Assembly (NCBI RefSeq): GCF_029338575.1
Contig: NZ_CP119992.1
Location: 1,798,001 to 1,862,000 of the forward strand
DNA from: Halomarina halobia
GTDB lineage: Archaea; Halobacteriota; Halobacteria; Halobacteriales; Haloarculaceae
Length of the DNA stretch: 64,000 nucleotides
Direction of reading: 5' to 3'
Below, piece after piece: positions 55,616 through 64,000 of this stretch. The notes under the pieces were generated by a model, which saw only the letters and a program-made list of their open reading frames with translations, made no database searches and was not told the origin of the DNA. Position 1 is the stretch's first letter. Each line of letters begins with the position of its first letter. The position numbers and the translations under genes are program-made.

Positions 55616-57442
55616 ATGAGTCAGGCACGAGACGCGAAGATCTACGTCAACGGCAGTCTGGTCGGCACCCACCCCGACCCGCACAAGCTCGCGAGCGACA
55701 TCAGGCAGGCGCGCCGCCGCGGCGACGTCAGCTCGATGGTGAACGTCTCGGTCAAGGACCGGACCGACGAGGTCATCATCAACGCCGACGCGGGGCGCGC
55801 GCGCCGCCCGCTCATCGTCGTCGAGAACGGCGAACCGCGGGTCACCGACGAGGACATCGAGGCCATGGAGGCCGGGGGGATCGCGTTCCACGATCTCGTC
55901 CAGACGGGAGCGATCGAGTTCATCGACGCCGAGGAGGAGGAGGACATCTACGTGGCCGTCGACGAGGAGGAACTCACGACCGAACACACCCACCTCGAGA
56001 TCGACCCCGCGCTCATCTTCGGCATCGGCGCGGGGATGATCCCCTACCCCGAGCACAACGCCTCGCCCCGCATCACGATGGGATCGGGGATGATCAAGCA
56101 GTCGCTCGGGCTGCCCTCCGCGAACTACCGCATCCGCCCGGACACCCGCCAGCACCTGCTCCACTACCCGCAGCTCTCGATGGTCAAGACCCAGACCACG
56201 GAGCAGATCGGGTTCGACGACCGCCCGGCGGCCCAGAACTTCGTCGTCGCGGTCATGAGCTACGAGGGGTTCAACATCGAGGACGCGCTCGTCCTCAACG
56301 GCGGTTCGGTGGACCGCGCGCTCGGTCGCTCGCACTTCTTCCGCACCTACGAGGGCGAGGAGCGGCGCTACCCGGGCGGTCAGGAGGACCGCTTCGAGAT
56401 CCCCGACGACGACGTGCGGGGCGCGCGCGGCGAGGAGGCGTACACGCACCTGGACGAGGACGGCCTCGTCAACCCAGAGACGGTCGTCGACGAGAACGAC
56501 GTGCTGCTCGGGAAGACGAGCCCCCCGCGGTTCCTCGAGGAGCCGGACGACATGGGCGGCCTGTCGCCCCAGAAGCGCCGCGAGACGAGCGTCACGATGC
56601 GCTCGGGCGAGAACGGCACCGTCGACACGGTGACGCTGATGGAGGGCGAGGACGGCTCGAAGCTCTCGAAGGTGTCGGTGCGCGACGAGCGCATCCCCGA
56701 ACTGGGGGACAAGTTCGCGTCGCGCCACGGACAGAAGGGCGTCATCGGCCACATCGCGCCCCAGGAGGACATGCCGTTCACGCAGGACGGCGTCGTCCCG
56801 GACCTCATCGTCAACCCGCACGCGCTGCCCTCGCGCATGACGGTCGGTCACGTGCTGGAGATGCTCGGCGGGAAGGTCGGCGCGCTCGAGGGGCGGCGCG
56901 TCGACGGGACCGCCTTCCAGGGCGAGAGCGAGCAGGAGCTGCGCGACGCGCTGGTCGACCACGGGTTCGAGTCCTCCGGGAAGGAGGTCATGTACTCCGG
57001 GGTCACCGGCGAGAAGATCGAGGCCGAGATCTTCGTCGGGATCATCTTCTACCAGAAGCTCTACCACATGGTCTCGAACAAGATCCACGCCCGCTCGCGT
57101 GGACCGGTGCAGGTGCTCACGCGCCAGCCCACCGAGGGGCGGGCCCGCGAGGGCGGCCTGCGGGTGGGCGAGATGGAGCGCGACGTGCTGATCGGCCACG
57201 GGGCGGCCATGGCCCTCAAGGAGCGGCTGCTCGACGAGTCCGACCGCGAGTTCATCGACGTCTGTGGCAACTGCGGGATGACCGCCGTCGAGAACGTCGA
57301 GCAGCGGCGGGTGTACTGTCCGAACTGTGGCGAGGAGACGGACATCCACCGGATCGAGATGAGCTACGCGTTCAAGCTCCTCCTGGACGAGATGAAGGCG
57401 CTCGGCATCGCGCCGCGCATCGAACTGAAGGACGCAGTCTAA
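55616..57442 (+). CDS. rpoB1: RNA polymerase subunit B' (C-terminal half of beta)
   Basis: 608 residues covering the hybrid-binding and wall regions of beta. [12 protein letters not shown] (364-375) is the conserved switch/hybrid-binding motif, and a C-terminal zinc site is formed by [23 protein letters not shown]. Start at the ATG one base after the B'' stop. No intein is present in this subunit. Confidence 0.97.
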   Translation: MSQARDAKIYVNGSLVGTHPDPHKLASDIRQARRRGDVSSMVNVSVKDRTDEVIINADAGRARRPLIVVENGEPRVTDEDIEAMEAGGIAFHDLVQTGAIEFIDAEEEEDIYVAVDEEELTTEHTHLEIDPALIFGIGAGMIPYPEHNASPRITMGSGMIKQSLGLPSANYRIRPDTRQHLLHYPQLSMVKTQTTEQIGFDDRPAAQNFVVAVMSYEGFNIEDALVLNGGSVDRALGRSHFFRTYEGEERRYPGGQEDRFEIPDDDVRGARGEEAYTHLDEDGLVNPETVVDENDVLLGKTSPPRFLEEPDDMGGLSPQKRRETSVTMRSGENGTVDTVTLMEGEDGSKLSKVSVRDERIPELGDKFASRHGQKGVIGHIAPQEDMPFTQDGVVPDLIVNPHALPSRMTVGHVLEMLGGKVGALEGRRVDGTAFQGESEQELRDALVDHGFESSGKEVMYSGVTGEKIEAEIFVGIIFYQKLYHMVSNKIHARSRGPVQVLTRQPTEGRAREGGLRVGEMERDVLIGHGAAMALKERLLDESDREFIDVCGNCGMTAVENVEQRRVYCPNCGEETDIHRIEMSYAFKLLLDEMKALGIAPRIELKDAV

Positions 57443-57451
57443 CCCCAACGA

Positions 57452-60373
57452 ATGAGTGTAAACCAGTCTCCCAAGGAAATCGGGGCAATCAGCTTCGGGC
57501 TGATGAACCCGGAAGAGTATCGCGACATGTCCGCGACGAAGGTCATCACCGCGGACACGTACGACGACGACGGGTTCCCCATCGACATGGGGCTGATGGA
57601 CCCCCGGCTGGGCGTCATCGACCCCGGACTCGAGTGTAAGACCTGCGGGAAGCACTCCGGGTCGTGCAACGGCCACTTCGGCCACATCGAACTCGCCGCG
57701 CCGGTCATCCACGTCGGATTCTCGAAGCTCATCCGGCGGTTGCTCCGCGGCACCTGCCGGGAGTGCTCCCGCCTCCTCCTGACCGAGGAGGAGCGCGACG
57801 AGTTCCGCGAGCGCCTGGAGCGCGACCGCCAGCTCGGGAACGACCTCAACAACGTCACGAAGGCGGCGATCCGACAGGCGCGCAAGAAGTCGCGCTGCCC
57901 GTACTGCGGCTCGAAGCAGTACGACATCAATCACGAGAAGCCGACCACCTACTACGAGGTCCAGGACGTGCTCTCCTCGGACTACGCCGAGCGCATCGCG
58001 GCCGCCATGGAGGGCCGTCCGGTCGACGAGGACGACGAGACGGAGCGCGAGCCCACCTCGCCCACGGAACTCGCGGACGAGACCGGCATCGAGGTCTCGC
58101 GAGTCAACGAGATCATCTCGGGCGAGTTCCGCCCCCGCCCGGCCGACCGGGAGGCGCTGGAGAAGGCCCTCGACATCGACCTCACCGAGGAGGACATGAA
58201 CAAGCTGATGCCGAGCGACATCCGGGACTGGTTCGAGGACATCCCGGACGAGGACATCCGCGTGCTCGGCATCAGCGCCGAGAAGTCCCGCCCCGAGTGG
58301 ATGATCCTGACGGTCCTGCCGGTACCCCCGGTGACGGCACGGCCCTCGATCACGCTCGACAACGGCCAGCGCTCCGAGGACGACCTGACCCACAAGCTGG
58401 TGGACATCATCCGCATCAACCAGCGGTTCATGGAGAACCGCGAGGCCGGCGCACCCCAGCTCATCATCGAGGACCTGTGGGAGCTACTCCAGTACCACGT
58501 GACGACGTTCATGGACAACGAGATCTCGGGCACGCCGCCCGCGCGCCACCGCTCCGGGCGGCCGCTCAAGACGCTCAGCCAGCGCCTCAAGGGCAAGGAG
58601 GGGCGCTTCCGCGGCTCGCTGTCCGGTAAGCGCGTGAACTTCTCCGCCCGCACCGTCATCTCGCCGGACCCGACGCTCTCGCTCAACGAGGTCGGCGTCC
58701 CCGAGCGCGTGGCGACGGAGATGACCCAGACGATGAACGTCACCGAGCGCAACCTCGAGGACGCCCGGCGGTACGTCCGCAACGGCCCCGAGGGCCACCC
58801 CGGCGCGAACTACGTCAAGCGCCCGGACAACCGCCGTCTGAAGGTGACCGAGAAGAACTGCGAGGAACTGTCGGAGAAGGTCGAACCCGGCTGGGAGGTC
58901 AACCGCCACCTCGTGGACGGCGACATCGTCATCTTCAACCGGCAGCCGTCGCTCCACCGGATGTCCATCATGGCCCACGAGGTCGTGGTGATGCCGTACA
59001 AGACGTTCCGGCTGAACACGGTCGTCTGCCCGCCGTATAACGCCGACTTCGACGGCGACGAGATGAACATGCACGCCCTCCAGAACGAGGAGGCGCGCGC
59101 CGAGGCGCGCGTGCTGATGCGCGTACAGGAGCAGATCCTCAGCCCGCGCTTCGGCGAGAACATCATCGGTGCGATCCAGGACCACATCAGCGGGACCTAC
59201 CTGCTCACCAACGAGAACCCGCGCTTCAACGAGACGCAGGCGCTCGACCTCCTGCGCGCGACGCGCGTGGACGAACTCCCCGAACCGGACGGCACCGACG
59301 ACGGCGGCGTCCCCTACTGGAACGGTCGGACCATCTTCTCCGAACTGCTCCCGGCGGGGCTGAACCTGGAGTTCACCTCCTCGGCCGGCGACACGGTCAC
59401 CATCGAGGACGGCGTCCTCACGGGCGGTACCGTCGACGAGGACGCCGTCGGGGCGTTCGGCGGCGAGGTCGTGGACACGATCTGCAAACAGTACTCGACG
59501 ACCCGCGCCCGCATGTTCATCAACGAGGTGGCGGCGCTCGCGATGCGCGCCATCATGCACTTCGGGTTCTCCGTCGGCATCGACGACGAGTCGGTGCCCG
59601 TCGAGGCCGAGGAGCAGATCACCGAGGCCATCGGCAACGCCTACGACCGCGTCGAGGAACTCATCCGGACGTACGAGAACGGCGACCTCGAGTCCCTGCC
59701 CGGGCGGACGGTCGACGAGACGCTGGAGATGAAGATCATGCAGACGCTCGGGAAGGCCCGCGACAGCGCGGGCGACATCGCCGAGGAGTACCTGGACGAG
59801 AACAACCCGGCGGTCATCATGGCCCGCTCGGGGGCGCGCGGATCGCTGCTCAACCTGACCCAGATGGCCGGCTGCGTCGGCCAGCAGGCGGTCCGGGGCG
59901 AGCGTATCAACCGCGGCTACGAGGACCGCACCCTCAGCCACTACCAGAAGAACGACCTCTCGGCGGACGCCCACGGCTTCGTCGAGTCGTCCTATCGCGC
60001 CGGGTTGAGCCCGCGGGAGTTCTTCTTCCACGCGATGGGTGGCCGCGAGGGGCTGGTCGACACGGCGGTTCGCACGTCGAAGTCCGGGTACCTCCAGCGG
60101 CGGCTCATCAACGCGCTGTCGGAGCTGGAGACGCAGTACGACGGCACGGTGCGCGACACCAGCGACACCATCGTGCAGTTCGAGTTCGGCGAGGACGGCA
60201 CCAGCCCGGTGAAGGTGTCCTCGGCGGCGGACAACGACATCGACGTGGACGACATCGCGGAGCGCGTCCTCGACGCGGAGTTCGAGGACGAGGGGGAGGA
60301 GTTCCTGGCCGCCCAGGACAGGCAGACCAACCTCTCCGAACACATGGACCACTTCGCACTGGGTGACGACTAA
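57452..60373 (+). CDS. rpoA1: RNA polymerase subunit A' (N-terminal part of beta')
   Basis: 973 residues. The N-terminal zinc site [18 protein letters not shown] (62-79) marks the clamp, and NADFDGDEM (530-538) carries the catalytic Mg aspartates D532, D534 and D536. Length is slightly above some archaeal A' subunits because of acidic insertions ([14 protein letters not shown] near 190). The stop codon overlaps the rpoA2 start by 1 base. No intein here. Confidence 0.97.
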   Translation: MSVNQSPKEIGAISFGLMNPEEYRDMSATKVITADTYDDDGFPIDMGLMDPRLGVIDPGLECKTCGKHSGSCNGHFGHIELAAPVIHVGFSKLIRRLLRGTCRECSRLLLTEEERDEFRERLERDRQLGNDLNNVTKAAIRQARKKSRCPYCGSKQYDINHEKPTTYYEVQDVLSSDYAERIAAAMEGRPVDEDDETEREPTSPTELADETGIEVSRVNEIISGEFRPRPADREALEKALDIDLTEEDMNKLMPSDIRDWFEDIPDEDIRVLGISAEKSRPEWMILTVLPVPPVTARPSITLDNGQRSEDDLTHKLVDIIRINQRFMENREAGAPQLIIEDLWELLQYHVTTFMDNEISGTPPARHRSGRPLKTLSQRLKGKEGRFRGSLSGKRVNFSARTVISPDPTLSLNEVGVPERVATEMTQTMNVTERNLEDARRYVRNGPEGHPGANYVKRPDNRRLKVTEKNCEELSEKVEPGWEVNRHLVDGDIVIFNRQPSLHRMSIMAHEVVVMPYKTFRLNTVVCPPYNADFDGDEMNMHALQNEEARAEARVLMRVQEQILSPRFGENIIGAIQDHISGTYLLTNENPRFNETQALDLLRATRVDELPEPDGTDDGGVPYWNGRTIFSELLPAGLNLEFTSSAGDTVTIEDGVLTGGTVDEDAVGAFGGEVVDTICKQYSTTRARMFINEVAALAMRAIMHFGFSVGIDDESVPVEAEEQITEAIGNAYDRVEELIRTYENGDLESLPGRTVDETLEMKIMQTLGKARDSAGDIAEEYLDENNPAVIMARSGARGSLLNLTQMAGCVGQQAVRGERINRGYEDRTLSHYQKNDLSADAHGFVESSYRAGLSPREFFFHAMGGREGLVDTAVRTSKSGYLQRRLINALSELETQYDGTVRDTSDTIVQFEFGEDGTSPVKVSSAADNDIDVDDIAERVLDAEFEDEGEEFLAAQDRQTNLSEHMDHFALGDD

Positions 60374-62214
60374 TGGCAGCAACAGTCGACAACGACGTGA
60401 GGGCGGTCGTGGAGGGATCCGACCTCCCCCGACGGCTCAAGGACGAGGTGTACCGCGTCATCGAGGAGAAGGGCGTCTCCGATCCGGACACGGTCGAGGA
60501 GATCGCCGAGCGCGTCGAGGAGCGCTACGTCGACACGCGCGTCGATCCGCTCGACCCCGTCGGGACCGTGAGCGCGCAGTCCATCGGGGAACCGGGAACG
60601 CAGATGTCAATCCCGGCCGACGAGCGGGTACTCGTCAGGAACGACGGCGAAACGACGATCACGGAGATCGGACCGCTCGTCGATCGTCTGATGGCCTCGC
60701 GGGAGACGCGATCGTTCGACGGCCACGAGGTATCGCTCGCTCCCGACGGACTGGAGGTACTCAGTCTCGGACGCGACGAACAAGTACGGTGGAAACCGGT
60801 CGAGGAGATCAGCCGACACGAGACGCCGGATGAACTCCTCCGCATCGAACTCGAATCGGGACGGACCATTCGGGCGACGAAGGGCCACTCGTTCGTCACG
60901 CGCGAGGATGGCAAGATAGGTCCCGTCGCCGCAGACACCCTGACGACCGACGATACGCTCCCCACCGTCGGAGAATACAACGCAGACACGAAAACCGCCG
61001 ATTTCGGGGCGTATGTCCCGCCTGCGGAGAGTGAGCCAGTCGTAACGGACGGGGGAGTACTCATCGACGCGCAGGGTAAGAGCGCGAGCCAGTCGGCGAG
61101 TCTTGGTGCGGTTAACTGGGAGCGTATCGAATCCATCGAGCCGGTGACGAGCGACCACGAGTACGTGTACGACTTCTCGGTCGCCGGGCTGGAGACGTTC
61201 ACGACCGCGTCGGGCGTCGTGACGCACAACACGATGAACACGTTCCACTACGCGGGCGTCGCGGAGATCGACGTCACGCAGGGGCTCCCCCGGCTCATCG
61301 AGCTGGTGGACGCCCGGAAGACGCCGGACACGCCGATGATGACGGTCTACCTCGAGGACGAGTTCGCCACCGACCGCGAGCGCGCCCACGAGGTCGTCTG
61401 GAAGGTGGAGGCGACGCGCATCCTCGCGCTCGGCGACGTCTCGACGAACGTCGCGGACATGCTCGTGCGGATCGACCTCAACGAGGACACGCTGCGCGAG
61501 CGGTGGCCGACCGTGGACTCGACCGACGAGGTCGCGGCCGAGATCGCGGCGACCATCGAGGGCGAACTCGACGTCGAGACCGCCCGACCCCAGCCGACGG
61601 TCGTGGAGTTCGGCCCCGAGGAGCCGAGCTACCGCGGGCTGCTCCAGCTCGTGGAGGAGCTCCGGGACATCGTCTTCAAGGGCATCGACGAGGTCTCCCG
61701 CGTCGTCATCCGGAAGGAGGCGACCGACGACGGGGGCGAGGAGTTCGTCCTCTACACCGAGGGGTCGGCGTTCGGTAAGACGCTCGACATCGAGGGCGTG
61801 GACGCCACGCGGACCACGTGTAACAACATCCACGAGGTCCACCGCCAGCTCGGCATCGAGGCCGCCCGCGAGGCGATCATCGAGGAGACGATGAACACGC
61901 TCGAGGAGCAGGGGCTCGGCGACGTGAACATCCGCCACCTCATGCTCGTGGCGGACATCATGACCAACCGCGGCGAGATCGAATCGATCGGTCGCCACGG
62001 CATCTCGGGGAACAAGGACTCCGTGCTCGCCCGTGCGGCGTTCGAGGTGACCGTCAACCACCTGCTCGACGCCGCGATCCACGGCGAGGTCGACGACCTC
62101 AACGGCGTGACGGAGAACGTCATCGTCGGCAAGCCCATCCGGCTCGGCACCGGCGACGTGAACCTGCGGATGGGAACGGTAAAGCGCGACCGGGAGCGCG
62201 CCGACGCCGACTGA
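60373..62214 (+). CDS. rpoA2: RNA polymerase subunit A'' with in-frame intein
   Basis: 613 codons in total; removing the 208-residue intein leaves a 405-residue A'', the normal size. The N-extein (1-78) ends in GEPGTQM and the C-extein resumes at T287 with TMNTFHYAG, so the junction lies inside the trigger loop, one residue before the trigger-helix Met and five before its catalytic His (H292). C-extein landmarks include [19 protein letters not shown] and [16 protein letters not shown]. Without protein splicing the polymerase could not form its active centre. Confidence 0.97.
   Translation: MAATVDNDVRAVVEGSDLPRRLKDEVYRVIEEKGVSDPDTVEEIAERVEERYVDTRVDPLDPVGTVSAQSIGEPGTQMSIPADERVLVRNDGETTITEIGPLVDRLMASRETRSFDGHEVSLAPDGLEVLSLGRDEQVRWKPVEEISRHETPDELLRIELESGRTIRATKGHSFVTREDGKIGPVAADTLTTDDTLPTVGEYNADTKTADFGAYVPPAESEPVVTDGGVLIDAQGKSASQSASLGAVNWERIESIEPVTSDHEYVYDFSVAGLETFTTASGVVTHNTMNTFHYAGVAEIDVTQGLPRLIELVDARKTPDTPMMTVYLEDEFATDRERAHEVVWKVEATRILALGDVSTNVADMLVRIDLNEDTLRERWPTVDSTDEVAAEIAATIEGELDVETARPQPTVVEFGPEEPSYRGLLQLVEELRDIVFKGIDEVSRVVIRKEATDDGGEEFVLYTEGSAFGKTLDIEGVDATRTTCNNIHEVHRQLGIEAAREAIIEETMNTLEEQGLGDVNIRHLMLVADIMTNRGEIESIGRHGISGNKDSVLARAAFEVTVNHLLDAAIHGEVDDLNGVTENVIVGKPIRLGTGDVNLRMGTVKRDRERADAD
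60607..61230 (+). mobile_element. RpoA'' mini-intein (208 residues, no homing endonuclease)
   Basis: Residues 79-286 of the A'' precursor. Block A starts with Ser1 ([13 protein letters not shown]); block B is [14 protein letters not shown] with the catalytic Thr-x-x-His (T169, H172); block F is [16 protein letters not shown]; block G is GVVTHN ending His285-Asn286, followed by Thr287 as +1 nucleophile. Between blocks B and F there is only a short polar linker (about 190-250), so no LAGLIDADG endonuclease. The DNA is less GC-rich than the flanking exteins. Splicing via Ser1/Asn208/Thr+1 is inferred from these motifs. Confidence 0.93.
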
Positions 62215-62218
62215 GCCG

Positions 62219-62644
62219 ATGCGCGTCACCCTCTCGGACGAGGCGCGCCGGTACATCGGGCTGTTCGAGGACGTGACGGACGTCGCCGCCCGCGACTGTA
62301 TCGTCGACGACGAGTACGACCGGGTCGTCTACCTCGTTCCGCCCGGCGACATGGGCCGGGCGATCGGCCCCGGCGGCCGGGCCGTCCGTCAGGTCGAGGA
62401 ACGCCTCGACCGGCGGGTCGAACTCGTCGAGGACGCGGACACGCCCGAGGCGTTCGTGGCGAACGTCCTCGCGCCGGCGGCCGTGTACAACGTCACGATC
62501 AGCCGAAACCGGGACGTGGTGGCGTACGCCGAGGTCGCCCGCGAGGACCGCGGCGTCGCCATCGGGGCGGACGGGAGGAACATAGAGCGGGCGCGGACGC
62601 TCGCCCGGCGGCACTTCGACATCGACGACATACAGCTGACGTGA
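62219..62644 (+). CDS. nusA: NusA-like transcription elongation/termination factor
   Basis: A 141-residue archaeal NusA consisting of two KH RNA-binding domains (GRAIGPGGRAVRQVEERL around 43-60 and GVAIGADGRNIERARTLARR around 112-131), lacking the N-terminal and S1 domains of bacterial NusA. It begins 5 bases after the A'' stop and is the last gene of the polymerase operon in this window. Confidence 0.95.
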   Translation: MRVTLSDEARRYIGLFEDVTDVAARDCIVDDEYDRVVYLVPPGDMGRAIGPGGRAVRQVEERLDRRVELVEDADTPEAFVANVLAPAAVYNVTISRNRDVVAYAEVAREDRGVAIGADGRNIERARTLARRHFDIDDIQLT

Positions 62645-62774
62645 CGGCGGCACAGTCGTGAGGGGGAGCCTGTCCCGCGCGTCGACGCGGCCGCGAGAGG
62701 GTTCAGGACTTGCGCCCGCGCGGCCGACCGAACGGTCGACCGGCGAGGCCGCTCTACCTCGCCCTCGAACCCGC

Positions 62775-63050
62775 TCAGAGCGCGCGTCGGACGGCCGAGA
62801 CGACGAACGCGACGGCCGCGGTCAGCACCGTCAGGATGGCGAGGCTGAGCGCGATGCCGATGAAGACGTTGTTCATCTCGGTGTCGTCGAGCACTCCGAT
62901 CGAGATGAGAAACTCGAGAGCGACGGCGAAACCGACCATCAGGACGACGAAGCCGCCGACGCGTCGAGCGATGCTGGAGAACCAGTCGGTTCCCGCGCCG
63001 TTCGCGGCCGCCGCGTTCCCCACGTCCCTCGGGGACGACGTGTCTGCCAT
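62775..63050 (-). CDS. small two-helix membrane protein between nusA and rpsL
   Basis: A 91-residue protein: a polar N-terminus (MADTSSPRDVGNAAAANGAG) followed by two hydrophobic helices (about 29-51 and 61-86). It is on the opposite strand to the surrounding transcription and translation genes and interrupts their usual order. No family recognised. Its own promoter is not obvious. Confidence 0.65.
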   Translation of the reverse strand: MADTSSPRDVGNAAAANGAGTDWFSSIARRVGGFVVLMVGFAVALEFLISIGVLDDTEMNNVFIGIALSLAILTVLTAAVAFVVSAVRRAL

Positions 63051-63186
63051 GTCGGTTCGCTATACCGCGGACCTACATGAGGCTTCGGAGACGCGACGCG
63101 ACGCGGCGCGCGCGGCGATCCGCCGCGCCGGGAACGGGCGTGAAACCCCCACACACGGCCCGAACGGCGCTGGCTCGAAAGGGGAG

Positions 63187-63195
63187 CCTTAAGTA
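63187..63195 (+). promoter_or_regulatory. TATA box for rpsL
   Basis: CCTTAAGTA lies 26-34 bases before the ATG at 63221, giving the ribosomal-protein genes their own promoter apart from the polymerase operon. Confidence 0.55.
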
Positions 63196-63220
63196 GCTCG
63201 GACAGGTATCGACGTGCACT

Positions 63221-63649
63221 ATGGCGAACGGCAAGTACGCCGCGCGGAAGCTCAAGAAGGACCGCCAGAACCACCGGTGGTCCGACTCGGAGTACGCGCG
63301 GCGCGCCCGCGGGCTCGGCAAGAAGTCCGACCCGCTCGAGGGCGCTCCGCAGGGTCGAGGTATCGTCCTGGAGAAGGTGGGGATCGAGGCGAAACAGCCC
63401 AACTCCGCCATCCGGAAGTGCGTCCGGGTCCAGCTCATCAAGAACGGGAAGCAGGTCACCGCGTTCTGTCCGGGCGACGGCGCGATCTCGTTCATCGACG
63501 AGCACGACGAGGTCACCATCGCCGGGATCGGCGGCGCGAAGGGTCGCGCGATGGGCGACCTCTCGGGCGTGAACTACAAGGTCGAGAAGGTAAACGGCGT
63601 GTCGCTCATCGAACTGGTGCGCGGCAACGCGGAGAAACCGGTGCGATAA
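63221..63649 (+). CDS. rpsL: small ribosomal subunit protein uS12
   Basis: A 142-residue S12 with the conserved decoding-centre region ([20 protein letters not shown]) and [20 protein letters not shown]. It is essential for decoding accuracy. Unlike the usual haloarchaeal layout, a minus-strand gene separates it from nusA. Confidence 0.97.
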   Translation: MANGKYAARKLKKDRQNHRWSDSEYARRARGLGKKSDPLEGAPQGRGIVLEKVGIEAKQPNSAIRKCVRVQLIKNGKQVTAFCPGDGAISFIDEHDEVTIAGIGGAKGRAMGDLSGVNYKVEKVNGVSLIELVRGNAEKPVR

Positions 63650-63733
63650 CATGAGTCCGCTAAGACATTCCTGCTCGCTCCGCTGTGCGGGCTGTGACTC
63701 ATCTACTCACACTCACCACCGAGGGTGGTTCGC

Positions 63734-64000
63734 GTGAGCGAGAGCGAAGCCCCCGATCCGGAGCCGCCCGCCGGCACCGACGAGGAGGAGGGGACCGTCG
63801 ACGCGCTGCTCTTCGCGAAGTGGGACGTCTCCGACATCGCCTTCTCCGACCCCTCGATGGAGCGGTACATCACGCTCACGCCCATCGCCCACACGATGGG
63901 TCGCCACTCCGGGAAGCAGTTCAAGAAGTCGGAGATCAGCGTCGTCGAGCGGCTCGTGAACCGCCTGATGCAGACCGAGGAGAACACCGGCAAGAAGCAG
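63734..64000 (+). CDS. rpsG: small ribosomal subunit protein uS7 (partial, runs off window)
   Basis: The first 89 residues of S7: an acidic N-terminal tail (SESEAPDPEPPAGTDEEEG) then the conserved start of the helical core, SMERYITLTPIAHTMGRHSG and QFKKSEISVVERLVNRLMQ. It begins at a GTG (63734) in codon phase with the core; an ATG at 63652 opens a different short frame. It binds 16S rRNA in the small-subunit head. Confidence 0.95.
   Translation, partial: MSESEAPDPEPPAGTDEEEGTVDALLFAKWDVSDIAFSDPSMERYITLTPIAHTMGRHSGKQFKKSEISVVERLVNRLMQTEENTGKKQ

Noticed and set aside
55535..60382. Very long minus-strand frames over rpoB1 and rpoA1
   Set aside because: Antisense shadows produced by high GC; the plus-strand genes carry all the polymerase motifs.
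60607..61230. Homing endonuclease inside the intein
   Set aside because: The segment between blocks B and F is only ~60 residues with no LAGLIDADG or other endonuclease motif.

Overview
The window is chromosomal DNA of a halophilic archaeon (class Halobacteria). The evidence is very high GC, strongly acidic proteins, TATA boxes about 22-35 bases before start codons with few Shine-Dalgarno sites (leaderless transcription), Tat and lipobox signals, RNA polymerase genes split as B''/B' and A'/A'', and archaeal-type EF-1alpha, GAPDH, SepF and FAU-1. I cannot name the genus.

Layout. 1-13 kb: end of a UvrD-like helicase, riboflavin synthase, a hairpin-rich spacer, PrsW-like protease, FAU-1 RNase, exported LVIVD protein, ROK sugar kinase, SDR enzyme (with an SDR remnant beside it), FkbM methyltransferase, CDP-alcohol phosphatidyltransferase and small membrane proteins. 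13-30 kb: uvrA, lipoproteins, BNR propeller, geranylgeranyl reductase-like flavoprotein, Tat subtilase, sepF, an ABC exporter, zinc-ribbon and HTH proteins, a YgfZ/GcvT-like protein, a second hairpin-rich spacer, a PUA protein and an RNB RNase. 30-46 kb: small regulators, SnoaL protein, enoyl-CoA hydratase, a broken RHH antitoxin-like gene, tRNA-Ala(CGC), tuf-rpsJ, an ACT protein with homoserine dehydrogenase, Hsp20, GAPDH, M29 peptidase, two methyltransferases, a class V aminotransferase, a HerA-like ATPase and a UspA protein. 46-51 kb: a CrcB pair, then a cyclase/FAH-hydrolase pair beside an SLC13-type transporter.

51.3-53.55 kb is a decayed integrated element. A degenerate 3' copy of tRNA-Asp lies at one end and the intact tRNA-Asp(GTC) at the other, with AT-richer DNA, small membrane-protein genes and a frameshifted tyrosine-recombinase remnant between them. 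53.8-64 kb is the RNA polymerase operon rpoH-rpoB2-rpoB1-rpoA1-rpoA2-nusA, followed by an inverted small membrane-protein gene and then rpsL-rpsG under their own promoter; rpsG runs off the window.

The most notable items are a 208-residue mini-intein inside the trigger loop of RNA polymerase subunit A'' (60607-61230) and the tRNA-Asp element. The intein must be removed for the polymerase to work. Other curiosities are clusters of intergenic hairpins, a gene with no usable in-frame start, an internal 18-bp repeat expansion, and an internally deleted SDR remnant.
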